From Planctomycetota bacterium (GTDB lineage: Bacteria; Planctomycetota; Phycisphaerae; Sedimentisphaerales; Anaerobacaceae), in the NCBI GenBank assembly GCA_030605475.1, contig JAUWIG010000032.1, positions 1-37,911 of the forward strand: a stretch of 37,911 nt of DNA, given 5' to 3'. Of the stretch, positions 25,348-34,424 are shown in pieces. Position 1 is the first letter of the stretch; each line of letters opens with the position of its first letter. The notes below the pieces were generated by a model. The model did not search any database, was not told where the DNA came from, and saw nothing but the letters and a program-made list of their open reading frames with translations. The position numbers and the translations under genes are program-made.

Positions 25348-27327
25348 TCACTTATTGATTACGGCTGAATAAAGCTTTTTGTTTGGTAAATTCCCCTCAC
25401 TGATTCTAAACTCCCAGACACCGCTCCAATCGCTCCAGGCCCCCCAATCATCCTTGGCTCGCACCCGCCAGTAGTAGGTACGGCCCTTCACAAACCAGCC
25501 TTGGGGTATGGGCCACTGCGGCTTTGCTGAGAAAGTAATGCGGTCAAAGTCAGGCGAAATCGGCTGCAGCATGTCCGAACGAGGGCTAACCTGGATATGG
25601 TAGTCGGCAATGTAGCCATCGGGGTCCTTCGCAGCCTCCCACGCAAGCTTACTCAGCGATGTCAGGTCAACCTCGCTGCCATCGCCTGGTGCAACTGGCC
25701 CGGCTGGCGGAAGTGGCGGCCGGGTCGCAGAGCTCTCACTCCAACCGTGGGTTATCCGCACTCGGCGTCCCTGACCGGACTTGTCACGGTAAACAACCCT
25801 GTTAACTCCCACCGACAGGGCAGGTAGCGAGGTAGCTGCCATCTGAACATCCGTTTCGATATAGGCTTGAGTCATACAGGCATTTGCCGGTGCCGCCTCC
25901 GAATGAAGTTCAAACTTCACGTAATAATCGTAAATTGCTGGTGTCGGCTTCGGATTCAAGACCTTGTCTATGGCGACGCGTTTCTCGACCTCGCCGGTTT
26001 CCTTCGCGGACCAGACCTCAATCCAGTCACTGTCGTGAACCGATACATAGATTCGACATGCGTCCGCAGTGGTCTTTCGGAAGAACTTTCCGCCCACGAT
26101 GCCACCAACTATCGGGTAAGGGGAGCTGACCTTGTAAATGACGAAGCCCGGCCATCCAACCACTTCGGGCTGCAGCTTGGCACTTTGCGCATCAGTCCCA
26201 ATGGACTTGATGTTAAGCTCCGAGACGATGCCTCTGCGAAATGCGGTGCCTGCCAGTCTGGGCCGATAGATTATCTTTCCATCGGCGAGTTGATATGGCA
26301 GCAAGCCGTCCGGTCTGTCGGGTTTAATATTCCGGCGGTTGAACCCACAGCGGTACTTGCCGATGTGGTCCCATCGCCGGATGAACTTCTCGCCGGGCCG
26401 CAGCGTCATTGCCATTGTGCTGAGCCACTGCTCAACCGACATAATGTGCGGGGGGTAATTTTTTTTGTAGCCGGGGCCACGATGCTTAACCTCTGTGGCC
26501 GCAAAGCCGCCCTCATGGGTGCGGGCTGCTAATGAGGGATTCTTATGTACCATCTCGTAGGATGCGATGGTTGTGTTGTCGTCCTCGAGATAGAACGAGT
26601 TTTGCTCGGGGTCGAGCAAGTGCCAGCCGCCGTCGTACCAGACCTCGGCGACGCAGTGGCCTCCGTATTTGTCCATTGGGTTGAGCCAGACCGCCCGAGC
26701 AACCAGGCCTGCGTGACGGCAGAGAATCACAAAATTCGTCGACGCATACTGACAGCCGCTGCAGTAGTAGCTGTTTGCAGCTTTCACAGGGTTAGCCCGT
26801 TCCTTGAACGTATTGCGCGATGGGTTGGAATTGTCGTCAGGCGTCTCAGGGCCAGGGCGTCTGTCATTCTCGTGGCACCTTAGCTCGATGCTCGAGTTGA
26901 AATTGAAAATCGCCATTGCCTTTTCAGCGTCGGTCATACTAGGCTTTAGAACGCTCGCGAGAATATCGTCGGCTGAAAACCAGTTACGCCGGCCATTAAC
27001 AACGATACGGGGATTCACCACGTCGGTATCGCCGATATTTTCGATAACGAGGTACTTATTCGGCTCAAATTTGCTTTCCATACGCTTGAAACCAAGGTAC
27101 GTATCAAGATAATCGGCCGTATTAAATCCATCAAGGGTGCCTCCCATCCTGACCTCGTAAGTGTGTATCCCATCGGTCACCTGCTTGATGTGTTCCTTCA
27201 CTACGTTAGAAGTTGTCCCCTTGCTTCTAACGGGGCTTGCGACCTCTGCAGCAGCGCTCTGACAGCTAACAACGAAAAAGGCCAGACAACTCAAGCCAGC
27301 TACCAGTGCTATTTGTTTTGTCACCAT
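25348..27327 (-). CDS. Transglutaminase-like lipoprotein with C-terminal FN3-type domain
   Basis: A signal peptide with lipobox (VVSC, C22) begins this 659-residue protein, so it should be a membrane-anchored lipoprotein. Residues about 130-245 form a transglutaminase-like papain fold with triad C192 (SYYCSGC), H224 (GGHCVAEVW) and D239 (LLDPEQ). The spacing from C192 to the R-x-A-G motif matches the family. C189 and C192 form CxxC, so the nucleophile could be locked in a disulfide. The middle is beta-rich and unassigned. Residues about 540-650 resemble an FN3 domain (YYWRVRAKDDWGAWSDWS). Such enzymes act as amidases, proteases or cross-linkers, and the substrate is unknown. AGGAAG precedes the ATG by about 7 nt. 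A good promoter lies 53-82 bp upstream. Confidence 0.8.
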   Translation of the reverse strand: MVTKQIALVAGLSCLAFFVVSCQSAAAEVASPVRSKGTTSNVVKEHIKQVTDGIHTYEVRMGGTLDGFNTADYLDTYLGFKRMESKFEPNKYLVIENIGDTDVVNPRIVVNGRRNWFSADDILASVLKPSMTDAEKAMAIFNFNSSIELRCHENDRRPGPETPDDNSNPSRNTFKERANPVKAANSYYCSGCQYASTNFVILCRHAGLVARAVWLNPMDKYGGHCVAEVWYDGGWHLLDPEQNSFYLEDDNTTIASYEMVHKNPSLAARTHEGGFAATEVKHRGPGYKKNYPPHIMSVEQWLSTMAMTLRPGEKFIRRWDHIGKYRCGFNRRNIKPDRPDGLLPYQLADGKIIYRPRLAGTAFRRGIVSELNIKSIGTDAQSAKLQPEVVGWPGFVIYKVSSPYPIVGGIVGGKFFRKTTADACRIYVSVHDSDWIEVWSAKETGEVEKRVAIDKVLNPKPTPAIYDYYVKFELHSEAAPANACMTQAYIETDVQMAATSLPALSVGVNRVVYRDKSGQGRRVRITHGWSESSATRPPLPPAGPVAPGDGSEVDLTSLSKLAWEAAKDPDGYIADYHIQVSPRSDMLQPISPDFDRITFSAKPQWPIPQGWFVKGRTYYWRVRAKDDWGAWSDWSGVWEFRISEGNLPNKKLYSAVINK

Positions 27328-27379
27328 AACGTTCTTCCTTCCTGTTTACCTGCGAACCTTCTGCAGTATATATACGCTG

Positions 27380-27409
27380 ATTATACCCAAAACGAGCGTT
27401 GAAGTGCAA
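27380..27409 (-). promoter_or_regulatory. Sigma70-type promoter for the transglutaminase-like gene
   Basis: On the minus strand TTGCAC (27409-27404) and a consensus TATAAT (27385-27380) are 18 bp apart, placed just after the end of the upstream SDR gene. Confidence 0.65.
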
Positions 27410-27417
27410 AAATGTTT

Positions 27418-28176
27418 TCAAACTCTCATATACAAACCACCATTTACAGCGATATATTCGCCGGTAATAAAGCCTGCTGCCTCGCTTGCCAGAAACAATA
27501 TCGCCTTTGCTACGTCCTCGGCCGTGCCGTTTCTGCCGAGCGGCGTCTGCCTGGCAATTGCTTTCCTTCGCTGGGCCGTGCTAAATCTCTCGTGAAAGCG
27601 TGTCTCGATAAGGCCGGGACAAACGGCGTTGACGCGGATGCCATAGGGAGCGAATTCCTTTGCCATAGCCATAGTCTCAGTAGCAACAGCCGCTTTTGCC
27701 CCTGCATAGATACCTGAGCCGCCGGCTCCGCCGGTATGGCCGGCAACTGAGCCGACATTGACGATATTGCCGCGGCTTACTTTAAGGTACGGCAAGGCTG
27801 ACCTCGTCGCCAAAAAGACACTGCGGACATTGGTGGCATATACGTCATCGTGATAATCGGTCGTTGCGGTTTCAAAGGGCTGTCTGTCGATGAGTGAGCC
27901 GGCATTATTGACGAGGATATCGATGCCGCCGGCCTCTTCGGCAAACTGTTCAACCATTTTGCCGACCTGCCTTTCGTCGCGCATATCCGCACAGAGTAAA
28001 ACGCCATCGCTATTTTTCTTCACCTGTTCGAGGGTCTTTTCACCGCCGTTTTTTGTCTCAAAGTAATGGACGCCGATGAGACAACCCTGCTCGGAAAACA
28101 TAATTGCTGCTGCTCCAATTCCGCTGCTCGAGCCGGTTACTAAAACCTTCCTGCCCTTCAAGTCTTCGTAAATCAT
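27418..28176 (-). CDS. Short-chain dehydrogenase/reductase (FabG-like)
   Basis: This 252-residue protein is a classical SDR. It has TGSSSGIG (14-21) for NAD(P) binding, NNAG (90-93), and the catalytic set N116, S143, Y157 and K161. The closing motif (TGEYIAVNGG) and overall length match FabG-type 3-oxoacyl-ACP reductases and sugar/alcohol dehydrogenases. The substrate cannot be told, and no fatty-acid genes are adjacent. It is cytosolic and probably tetrameric. It lies between hisG and the transglutaminase-like gene on the same strand, with 145 bp to hisG. Confidence 0.9.
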   Translation of the reverse strand: MIYEDLKGRKVLVTGSSSGIGAAAIMFSEQGCLIGVHYFETKNGGEKTLEQVKKNSDGVLLCADMRDERQVGKMVEQFAEEAGGIDILVNNAGSLIDRQPFETATTDYHDDVYATNVRSVFLATRSALPYLKVSRGNIVNVGSVAGHTGGAGGSGIYAGAKAAVATETMAMAKEFAPYGIRVNAVCPGLIETRFHERFSTAQRRKAIARQTPLGRNGTAEDVAKAILFLASEAAGFITGEYIAVNGGLYMRV

Positions 28177-28282
28177 TTCGGTTTTCCTCCGTCCATTCGG
28201 CCCATTATTTACACATAATCTAAACCTGTGGTAGAACCGCAGGCTAAATATTATTTAGCTCCGCGTTTTCGGGGATTTCTCT

Positions 28283-28316
28283 TCGTCAATAGTCAATAGC
28301 AAATAGTCAATAACCA
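28283..28316. repeat. Short low-complexity repeat (GTCAATA words) between hisG and the SDR gene
   Basis: The words GTCAATA, GTCAATAGCAAATA and GTCAATAACC follow each other directly within about 34 bp just after the hisG stop. Confidence 0.6.
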
Positions 28317-28321
28317 GTTAT

Positions 28322-29221
28322 TTAGTGGATGACTTTATTGAGGGGGTAAGTGATTATGCCCGATGCTCCTGCACGCTTCAAAGCCGGGACCAGCGACCGT
28401 TCTATCCTCTCTTCGATAATCACTTCTATTGCCACATAATCGGAATCGGCCAAACTCGAAATAGTAGGGCTCTTTTCGGCAGGCAAAATCTTCAAAACTC
28501 GCTCCAAACCGCTCTTTTTTATATTCATCTTCAAACCAACCCTGCTGCGGGCATCGATTGCTGCATTAAGCAAAATGGCAATGTTTTCTATCTTTTGGTG
28601 TTTGAATTTATCCTGCCAGGCCTGCTTATTGGCGATAAATCTCGTGGTAGAAGTTATCACGGTATCTATTTCTCGCAGATTATTCGCTCGCAGTGACGAG
28701 CCGGTCTCGGTAAGCTCCACTATCGCGTCCACCAGCCGGGCTTTTACCTCGGTAGTACCCCAGCTAAACTCGACCTTTGCGTCGATTTTTTTATCCTCAA
28801 AATATTTTTTTGTCACGTTAACCAGCTCAGTTGCGATTATCCCACCCTGCAAGTCCTTCGGCTCGGTTACTTTTGATTCATCAGGTACTGCCAATACCCA
28901 TCTGGCCGGCTTGTTCGTGGCTTTGCTATAGGCAAGCTCGCAGACCTCCTCCACATCGCAAGATCCCAACATGGCTGGATCCGAGTTGTTTTCCATTATC
29001 CAGTCATAGCCGGTAATGCCGGCGTCAAGAACGCCATTGGCCACGTATCTGCTCATCTCCTGAGCTCGCAGCATAATCAACTGAATCTGCTCATCATCTA
29101 TACGCGGAAAATAACTCCTTTCAGAATCTAAAATGCCGAACCCGGCCTTGTCGAAAAGCTCAATTGTTGCCTTTTGCAGACTGCCTGTGGGAAGACCTAA
29201 TTTTAGTATCTCTTCTGACAT
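28322..29221 (-). CDS. hisG: ATP phosphoribosyltransferase (long form)
   Basis: HisG joins ATP and PRPP in the first step of histidine synthesis. At 299 residues it is the long, hexameric form with its own C-terminal ACT-like regulatory domain (about 220-299), which binds histidine for feedback inhibition, so no HisZ is needed. Supporting motifs include LGLPTGSLQ near the N-terminus, DAGITGYDW, and the PRPP-binding ELTETGSSL. No other his gene is nearby, so it stands apart from a his operon. It lies 32 nt downstream of the HhH-GPD-like gene and may be co-transcribed with it. A clear ribosome binding site close to the ATG is lacking. Confidence 0.95.
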   Translation of the reverse strand: MSEEILKLGLPTGSLQKATIELFDKAGFGILDSERSYFPRIDDEQIQLIMLRAQEMSRYVANGVLDAGITGYDWIMENNSDPAMLGSCDVEEVCELAYSKATNKPARWVLAVPDESKVTEPKDLQGGIIATELVNVTKKYFEDKKIDAKVEFSWGTTEVKARLVDAIVELTETGSSLRANNLREIDTVITSTTRFIANKQAWQDKFKHQKIENIAILLNAAIDARSRVGLKMNIKKSGLERVLKILPAEKSPTISSLADSDYVAIEVIIEERIERSLVPALKRAGASGIITYPLNKVIH

Positions 29222-29252
29222 CTGATAATGGCCAATCCTTTCTTTTTACTTT

Positions 29253-29939
29253 CTAATTTTCTTTCATTTTCCTTTTGGTTTTGGTCGTCGCTTTAGTTTC
29301 TGATTTACGAGTGGTTTTTTTCTTCTGTTTGCCCCTGCGTGATTCGCTCTGGCGCCGCAAAAGAGCGTAAAACTCGTATGCATTTTCAGCCGAAATCTGT
29401 CTGGCTAAAAAACCTTCTATCTGCTGCTCATCGGCATCAGGATGGACCAGTTCGTTGGTTCGTAGATATTCTATCATCTTCTTTGTAAGTGGTATGGCGT
29501 GGCCTTGCAGAGACGTAAGCATGCAATAATTGACCACGAAATGGCTGGTACCATCCATCTCCTCAAGAAATTGTTTGGCTGGACGTTTGCCAATTTTTTT
29601 CAACGCTTCCAGACTGGCTGTACTATATTTGTCGAATACGGCACATAAAGCCCTGGTAAGTGCCGAAGCTATATCTCTTGTAGCAGGCGTATCTTCCCCC
29701 AATGTTTCTACAATCTCTTCTGCCCGCGAAACACGCAAATCGTTAAAATCAACGAAATAATCAGCAAATCTCCTCATCGCGGATTGAGCCGCCGTCCCGC
29801 TCATATTTTCGCTAACGCTGGCATAAACAAGCGCCTCCACCGGCTCGTCATAAACAGCTCTTTGGACCTTCGGATATTTACGTTTCAATGAGCGATACAA
29901 CTTATGCAGTTTCTTGGAATACTCTTTGCTATTTTCCAT
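29253..29939 (-). CDS. Divergent HhH-GPD (endonuclease III-like) protein lacking catalytic residues
   Basis: From ATG 29939 (GGGG 5 nt upstream; a GTG at 29954 is less likely) the protein has 228 residues. The helical layout resembles endonuclease III: ALVYASVSENMSG (36-48) fits the LLSAQ-type helix, EALKKIGKRPAKQFLEEMDG (111-130) the helix-hairpin-helix region, and VVNYCMLTSLQGHAIPLTKKM (135-155) the catalytic segment. The Lys of the HhH and the four-Cys iron-sulfur site are absent, and I cannot place a catalytic Asp. It may bind DNA or RNA without glycosylase activity. The C-terminus (about 198-228) is a Lys/Arg/Thr tail that could bind nucleic acid. Its place just after rbfA suggests a link to translation. 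The fold assignment is my inference. Confidence 0.7.
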   Translation of the reverse strand: MENSKEYSKKLHKLYRSLKRKYPKVQRAVYDEPVEALVYASVSENMSGTAAQSAMRRFADYFVDFNDLRVSRAEEIVETLGEDTPATRDIASALTRALCAVFDKYSTASLEALKKIGKRPAKQFLEEMDGTSHFVVNYCMLTSLQGHAIPLTKKMIEYLRTNELVHPDADEQQIEGFLARQISAENAYEFYALLRRQSESRRGKQKKKTTRKSETKATTKTKRKMKEN

Positions 29940-30008
29940 AATAGCCCCTGTCACATCCGGTGGTTTGATACCATATCTTGAATCGGGCAGCGGTCAGGCA
30001 ATTTACAA

Positions 30009-30395
30009 TTAGTCTCCTTCCTGGTCGACCGAATCCTTCTTTTCCAACTCTTTGACCACCCGGTCTATAAGGTTCATAGTCTCCAGCGTCTTTTTGAATT
30101 TCTCATCCTTGTAAAAACGCAAGACAGGGCAGAATTTACTCTGCAATCTGCCGGCCAGCAGCGACTGTATCCGGCTCTTTGCGTGTGTTATTGCCGCAAA
30201 GGTCTTATTCTGTGCGGCATCATCGCTGCCAAAAATGCTAATATACACGTCTGCACTGCGCAAATCAGGGGACATATCAACTCTCGTAATGCTTACGAAT
30301 CCCTCGATACGCGGGTCACTAAGGTGCTTGGCAATAGCGTCACTGACCGCTTCCTTTACCACACGAGCCACTTTTTCCTGTCTTCTTGTCGCCAT
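30009..30395 (-). CDS. rbfA: 30S ribosome-binding factor A
   Basis: RbfA binds the 30S subunit late in assembly, near helix 1 of 16S rRNA, and helps cold adaptation. The 128-residue protein has the family core: VARVVKEAVSDAI near the start, DPRIEGFVSITRVDMSPDLRSADVYIS (the type II KH-like centre) and a final LRFYKDEK...IDRVVKELEK. Its position after infB is the standard nusA-infB-rbfA order. A weak ribosome binding site (ACGGG) precedes the ATG. The gap to infB is 102 bp and filled with degenerate repeat words. Confidence 0.95.
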   Translation of the reverse strand: MATRRQEKVARVVKEAVSDAIAKHLSDPRIEGFVSITRVDMSPDLRSADVYISIFGSDDAAQNKTFAAITHAKSRIQSLLAGRLQSKFCPVLRFYKDEKFKKTLETMNLIDRVVKELEKKDSVDQEGD

Positions 30396-30400
30396 GATAA

Positions 30401-30497
30401 CCCGTATCTCGCAAGGCGTATCTCGTATTTCATATCCCGTTGTTCATGTTTCGTAATTCAATTTACGATTCACTATTCACGATATACGCTTCACGCT
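30401..30497 (-). repeat. Degenerate junction repeat between infB and rbfA
   Basis: Words such as CGTATCTCG (twice), TTACGATTCACTATTCACG and TACGCTTCACGCTTCAC fill the entire intergenic gap and match the family at 19231, 22300 and 24187. Confidence 0.75.
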
Positions 30498-33101
30498 TCA
30501 CAGAGTTCTGGCTACTTCGACGATTTCATAGAACTCGAGAACATCATCGACCTTAATATCGTCGAATTTCACTATCTTAATGCCGCACTCCAGACCCGTC
30601 TTGACCTCACGAACGTCATCTTTGAAATGTCTTAGAGAATCTATGCTTAAGTCGTCTCTGATTACGATATTGTCGCGTATCAAGCGTACCTTCGCACTCT
30701 TTTTCACGATACCGCTGCTGACATAGCAGCCTGCCACCGTACCAACTCTTGAAACCTTAAAGAGGGCTCTTACCGCAGCTCTGCCAAGAGACTTCTCTTG
30801 CTCTTGCGGCTCAAGCAGACCAGCCATAGATTTTTGCAAATCTTCAGTTATACGATAGATTATATTGTATAGCCTTATATCAACCCCTTTGGCTTCTGCA
30901 ATCTTGGCTACGTGTTCTTCGCTGACAACGTTAAAACCAATAACAATAGCATTAGACGCCTCGGCAAGCACAACATCGCCCTCTGTAATTCCACCCGGCG
31001 CTGCATGCAAAATCCTAATTTTCACTTCGTCCGTGCTGAGCTCAGACAAATACTTCGTCAAAACATCGACCGAACCCTGCACATCAGCACGGATGACAAT
31101 ATTTAATTCTTTAACATTGCCGGCCTCTATCTGGCTGAATAAATTATCCAGCGTCACCTGTGTTCGCTGCGTCAGCGAACGCTCTCTTGAGCGTATCTGG
31201 TTCTCCTCTGCAGCGGCCTTGGCCTTGTTAATATCATCAAGACAGTAAAATCTATCACCGGCCAGGGGAACATCGCTCAAACCCGTTATCTCCACAGGCA
31301 TCGAACTTGTAGCTGTCTTTACGCTTTTACCGTAGCTGTTTTTCAAAATCTTCACTTTGCCAAAAGCACCTCCGGCCAACACTACATCGCCCCTGCTCAG
31401 CTTGCCTTCCTTAATTAACAGCGTTGCAACCGCCCCTCTCCTTGGTGACATCTTCGCCTCGACCACCCACCCTGTCGCAGGGATAGTGTCGTCAGCCTGG
31501 AGTTCAAGCAGCTCAGCTATATAATCGAGATGTTCAAGCAAATCATTAACACCCTCACCGGTAATTGCACTGGTTTTCACAACTTCAGTCTGACCGCCCC
31601 ATTCCGCCGGCGACAACTCATGCTCAGCTAACTGCGAGTAAACACGATTTATATCGTAGCCCGGCAGGTCTATTTTGTTCAGTGCCACAATAACCGGCAC
31701 CTCCGCCGCCTCGGCGTGATGGATTGCCTCGATGGTTTGCGGCATCACCCCATCGTCAGCGGCGACCACCAGCACTACTACATCGGTTATATTGGCGCCC
31801 CTGGCACGCATAGCAGTAAAAGCTTCGTGTCCCGGAGTATCAAGAAACGTTACCTTGCTATCGCCACAGCTAACTTGATATGCGCCGATATGCTGTGTGA
31901 TCCCGCCTGCCTCGCCGGCCGTGACATGAGTTGAACGAATCTTATCCAGCAGGCTGGTCTTGCCGTGGTCAACGTGCCCCAGCATTGTAGCTACTACCGA
32001 CCGCCTCTTGAGATTTTTTCTCTGGCGTTGCTCAAATTCAGCACGTATCTGCTCTTCCAGCGTGCTCTTGCGTTCTATGACCAGCTCAGCGCCGAATTCC
32101 AGAGCAACCAGTTCCGCAACATCAGCACTTATAGCTTGATTGGCCGTGGCCATTACGCCCTGTTGCATCAATTTGCTTATAATATCTGCTGATTTAACCG
32201 CCATAGCTGCTGATAAATCCTTTACGATAATCGGCTCACTTATAGTGGTTTTTGTTGGCCTGGCAGGTGCAGCAACTCCACCATGGAACTTGGTAGCGAT
32301 TTTCCGCATCGGCCTTAATCGAATGCCTTCGCCACCAGCGGCATTAAGCCGAGCTCGCCTTTCTTCAATATCTCTTTGTCGTCGTTGACTGACGAATTTA
32401 AACTTTCTTACAGTTTCCGCACTCCAATCATCTTGCCGACGCCCACACGTTCTCTCCTTGTGCCGCTTTAGCACTCGTTTCTTGTCTCCTGGCAAAACTG
32501 AAGTTGGTTGTTCCTGTTTCTGCCTGTCAGACATCAATGGCTCGGTAATAGGCTCATCATACCTGGCTCTCGGCCTCGGTTTTGGGCGCCGTGGCGGCTC
32601 CGGTGCTTCGACTCGAACAATCCGGGGGCCGCTCAATCGAGCCGGCTCAGGTTTCTCCAAAACCGGACCAGCAGGCAATATCGGCTCCGGTTCCCGCTTT
32701 TTCGGCTTTTTGACTTTTCGTTTTTTGGGCTTCGCTTTTGGTTTTTCTGCAATTACTGCGGCTGCCGATTCTTCCTCAGGCTGTTCAGCTTCTGCTACGG
32801 CAGCTATTTCGGCTTCAGACTCGGCCCGCTTAGCTTTCTTTGCTTTCGCCTTCTCTGCCGGCGGCTTTCGTTTTGGCTTCTTTCTAATGCGAACCTTTTT
32901 CAAATCCACTCTCTCAGTCGTTTCAACCGTTGTGATATGGTCTCCCTCGCTGAACCATTCGCGAATAGTCGCCGCAAGACCAGCCGAAATAGCGGACATA
33001 TGGTTCTTAACGTCAAGATTCTCATCCTGACACTTTTTTACAATAGCAGTGCTTTTTACACCAAGCTCCCTTGCCAAAATGTAAACTCTTGTAGCAGCCA
33101 T
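30498..33101 (-). CDS. infB: Translation initiation factor IF-2
   Basis: IF-2 is the GTPase that brings initiator tRNA to the ribosome and promotes subunit joining. This 867-residue protein has an IF2_N domain (about 5-50), a long basic/acidic/Pro-rich linker (about 65-250), a second IF2_N-like helical region (about 290-345), and the G domain with GHVDHGKT (375-382), DTPGH (421-425) and NKID (475-478). Beta-barrel and C-terminal fMet-tRNA-binding domains follow. The linker is typical of large bacterial IF-2. The ATG at 33101 has no Shine-Dalgarno-like sequence before it. It follows nusA by 96 bp. The small ylxR and L7Ae-type genes often found between them are missing. Confidence 0.97.
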   Translation of the reverse strand: MAATRVYILARELGVKSTAIVKKCQDENLDVKNHMSAISAGLAATIREWFSEGDHITTVETTERVDLKKVRIRKKPKRKPPAEKAKAKKAKRAESEAEIAAVAEAEQPEEESAAAVIAEKPKAKPKKRKVKKPKKREPEPILPAGPVLEKPEPARLSGPRIVRVEAPEPPRRPKPRPRARYDEPITEPLMSDRQKQEQPTSVLPGDKKRVLKRHKERTCGRRQDDWSAETVRKFKFVSQRRQRDIEERRARLNAAGGEGIRLRPMRKIATKFHGGVAAPARPTKTTISEPIIVKDLSAAMAVKSADIISKLMQQGVMATANQAISADVAELVALEFGAELVIERKSTLEEQIRAEFEQRQRKNLKRRSVVATMLGHVDHGKTSLLDKIRSTHVTAGEAGGITQHIGAYQVSCGDSKVTFLDTPGHEAFTAMRARGANITDVVVLVVAADDGVMPQTIEAIHHAEAAEVPVIVALNKIDLPGYDINRVYSQLAEHELSPAEWGGQTEVVKTSAITGEGVNDLLEHLDYIAELLELQADDTIPATGWVVEAKMSPRRGAVATLLIKEGKLSRGDVVLAGGAFGKVKILKNSYGKSVKTATSSMPVEITGLSDVPLAGDRFYCLDDINKAKAAAEENQIRSRERSLTQRTQVTLDNLFSQIEAGNVKELNIVIRADVQGSVDVLTKYLSELSTDEVKIRILHAAPGGITEGDVVLAEASNAIVIGFNVVSEEHVAKIAEAKGVDIRLYNIIYRITEDLQKSMAGLLEPQEQEKSLGRAAVRALFKVSRVGTVAGCYVSSGIVKKSAKVRLIRDNIVIRDDLSIDSLRHFKDDVREVKTGLECGIKIVKFDDIKVDDVLEFYEIVEVARTL

Positions 33102-33197
33102 AAAATAGTTTTAAGTTTTTAGTGTTCAGCAGGACCCTAAACGCCCTTTTTCGCGTCTGGGAACCCGGTTAACTAAAAATCAAAAAAAATCAAAATT

Positions 33198-34421
33198 CTA
33201 TTGTTCGTTATCCTCCGCCGCTTCTTCCTGCTGCTCCAGCACGTTTTCCGCCTGGCTTTGTTTCGACTCAGCCGCCAAACGCCCTGCTTCTTCGACTGCT
33301 GCCGCAACCAGCTTTTCGGCCAGAGCAGCGTCAATATTCAACTCTTTAATCAGCGGTTCGGGCCCCACATCATCCAAATCCAGAACAGATATAACACCCA
33401 GTGCTATCAGCTTGTCGACCATTGTGTCATCAGCGGCCTCTACATTCCTGACACAATTTGTCAACTGTTCGATACCCTGATTGTATTCATCTGGTGTTAG
33501 TATATCGATATCCCAGCCGGTCAGCCTCGCAGCCAACCTCACATTTTGGCCGTGCTTGCCGATAGCCAGACTAAGCTGGTCCTCATCCACAACCACTGTC
33601 GCCCTTCCCAATTCAAAACACAGAGCGATTTCACTGACCCTTGCCGGCATCAATGCATTTGTAATAAGCACTTGTGACGACTCGTTCCAGCGGACGATAT
33701 CTATTTTTTCGCCGCCGAGTTCATCGACTATGTTCTTTATTCTACTGCCACGAACACCCACGCATGCTCCAACAGGGTCAACCTTCTCGTCAAGCGAAAT
33801 AACCGCCACTTTGGTTCTGTAGCCGGCCTCGCGCGCCATCGCCCGTATCTCTATGATATTTTCTGCAATTTCCGGAACCTCCAACTCGAATAATCGGCGA
33901 ATAAAATCAGGATGTGTTCGAGAGAGAATAATTTTGATCTGGCTGGCCGCTTCTTTCACATCAAGAATCAGGCATCGAATTCTCTCGCCCGGTCTATGTG
34001 TCTGGCCCATTATCTGCTCGGATTTCGGCATAAAGCCTTCAGTGCGATGGCTCAAACTAACAATCAGCGTTCCGCTTTCGTATCGCACAACCGAGCCGCT
34101 TACGATTTCACCTTTTCGCTGGATAAACTCGGCGTAGATACTACTCCTCTCATCGGCCCTTATCTTTTGTATCATCACCTGCTTGGCTATCTGAGCGGGA
34201 ATTCGGCCCAGTTGCGTCATATCGATTTGCTCGTCATTCTTAAAGGCGGTAACCTGCCCGGTGGTGCGGTCAATATTTACGACTATTTCGCTGTCCGGCT
34301 CACCAAAATGCTTCCTTGCCGCCGAGACCATAGCTTCTTCCAAATCGACAAATATGGATTCCCTGTCGATATTTTTATCGCGTGCAATGTTTTCGACGAT
34401 TCTTACTAATTCCTGATTCAT
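33198..34421 (-). CDS. nusA: Transcription termination/antitermination protein NusA
   Basis: NusA binds RNA polymerase and nascent RNA and modulates pausing, termination and antitermination. The 407-residue protein has the N-terminal polymerase-binding domain (about 1-105), S1 domain (about 110-180), and KH1/KH2 (about 190-320) with GVRGSRIKNI and IGKHGQNVRLA. A short Asp/Glu-rich HhH-like tail (about 345-407) replaces longer repeat tails. Usually rimP precedes it, but none is seen here. It heads nusA-infB-rbfA on the minus strand. Upstream is a long non-coding leader ending in a terminator-like hairpin 26 nt before the ATG, which could attenuate the operon. Confidence 0.96.
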   Translation of the reverse strand: MNQELVRIVENIARDKNIDRESIFVDLEEAMVSAARKHFGEPDSEIVVNIDRTTGQVTAFKNDEQIDMTQLGRIPAQIAKQVMIQKIRADERSSIYAEFIQRKGEIVSGSVVRYESGTLIVSLSHRTEGFMPKSEQIMGQTHRPGERIRCLILDVKEAASQIKIILSRTHPDFIRRLFELEVPEIAENIIEIRAMAREAGYRTKVAVISLDEKVDPVGACVGVRGSRIKNIVDELGGEKIDIVRWNESSQVLITNALMPARVSEIALCFELGRATVVVDEDQLSLAIGKHGQNVRLAARLTGWDIDILTPDEYNQGIEQLTNCVRNVEAADDTMVDKLIALGVISVLDLDDVGPEPLIKELNIDAALAEKLVAAAVEEAGRLAAESKQSQAENVLEQQEEAAEDNEQ

Positions 34422-34424
34422 TTC

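Noticed and set aside
25867-26532. 221-residue plus-strand frame
   Set aside because: It is antisense to the transglutaminase-like gene, which has a triad, lipobox and promoter. The antisense frame has no recognisable features.
32458-33122. 190- and 204-residue plus-strand frames rich in Phe, Arg and Ser
   Set aside because: They are mirror images of the repetitive Lys/Glu/Pro linker of IF-2.
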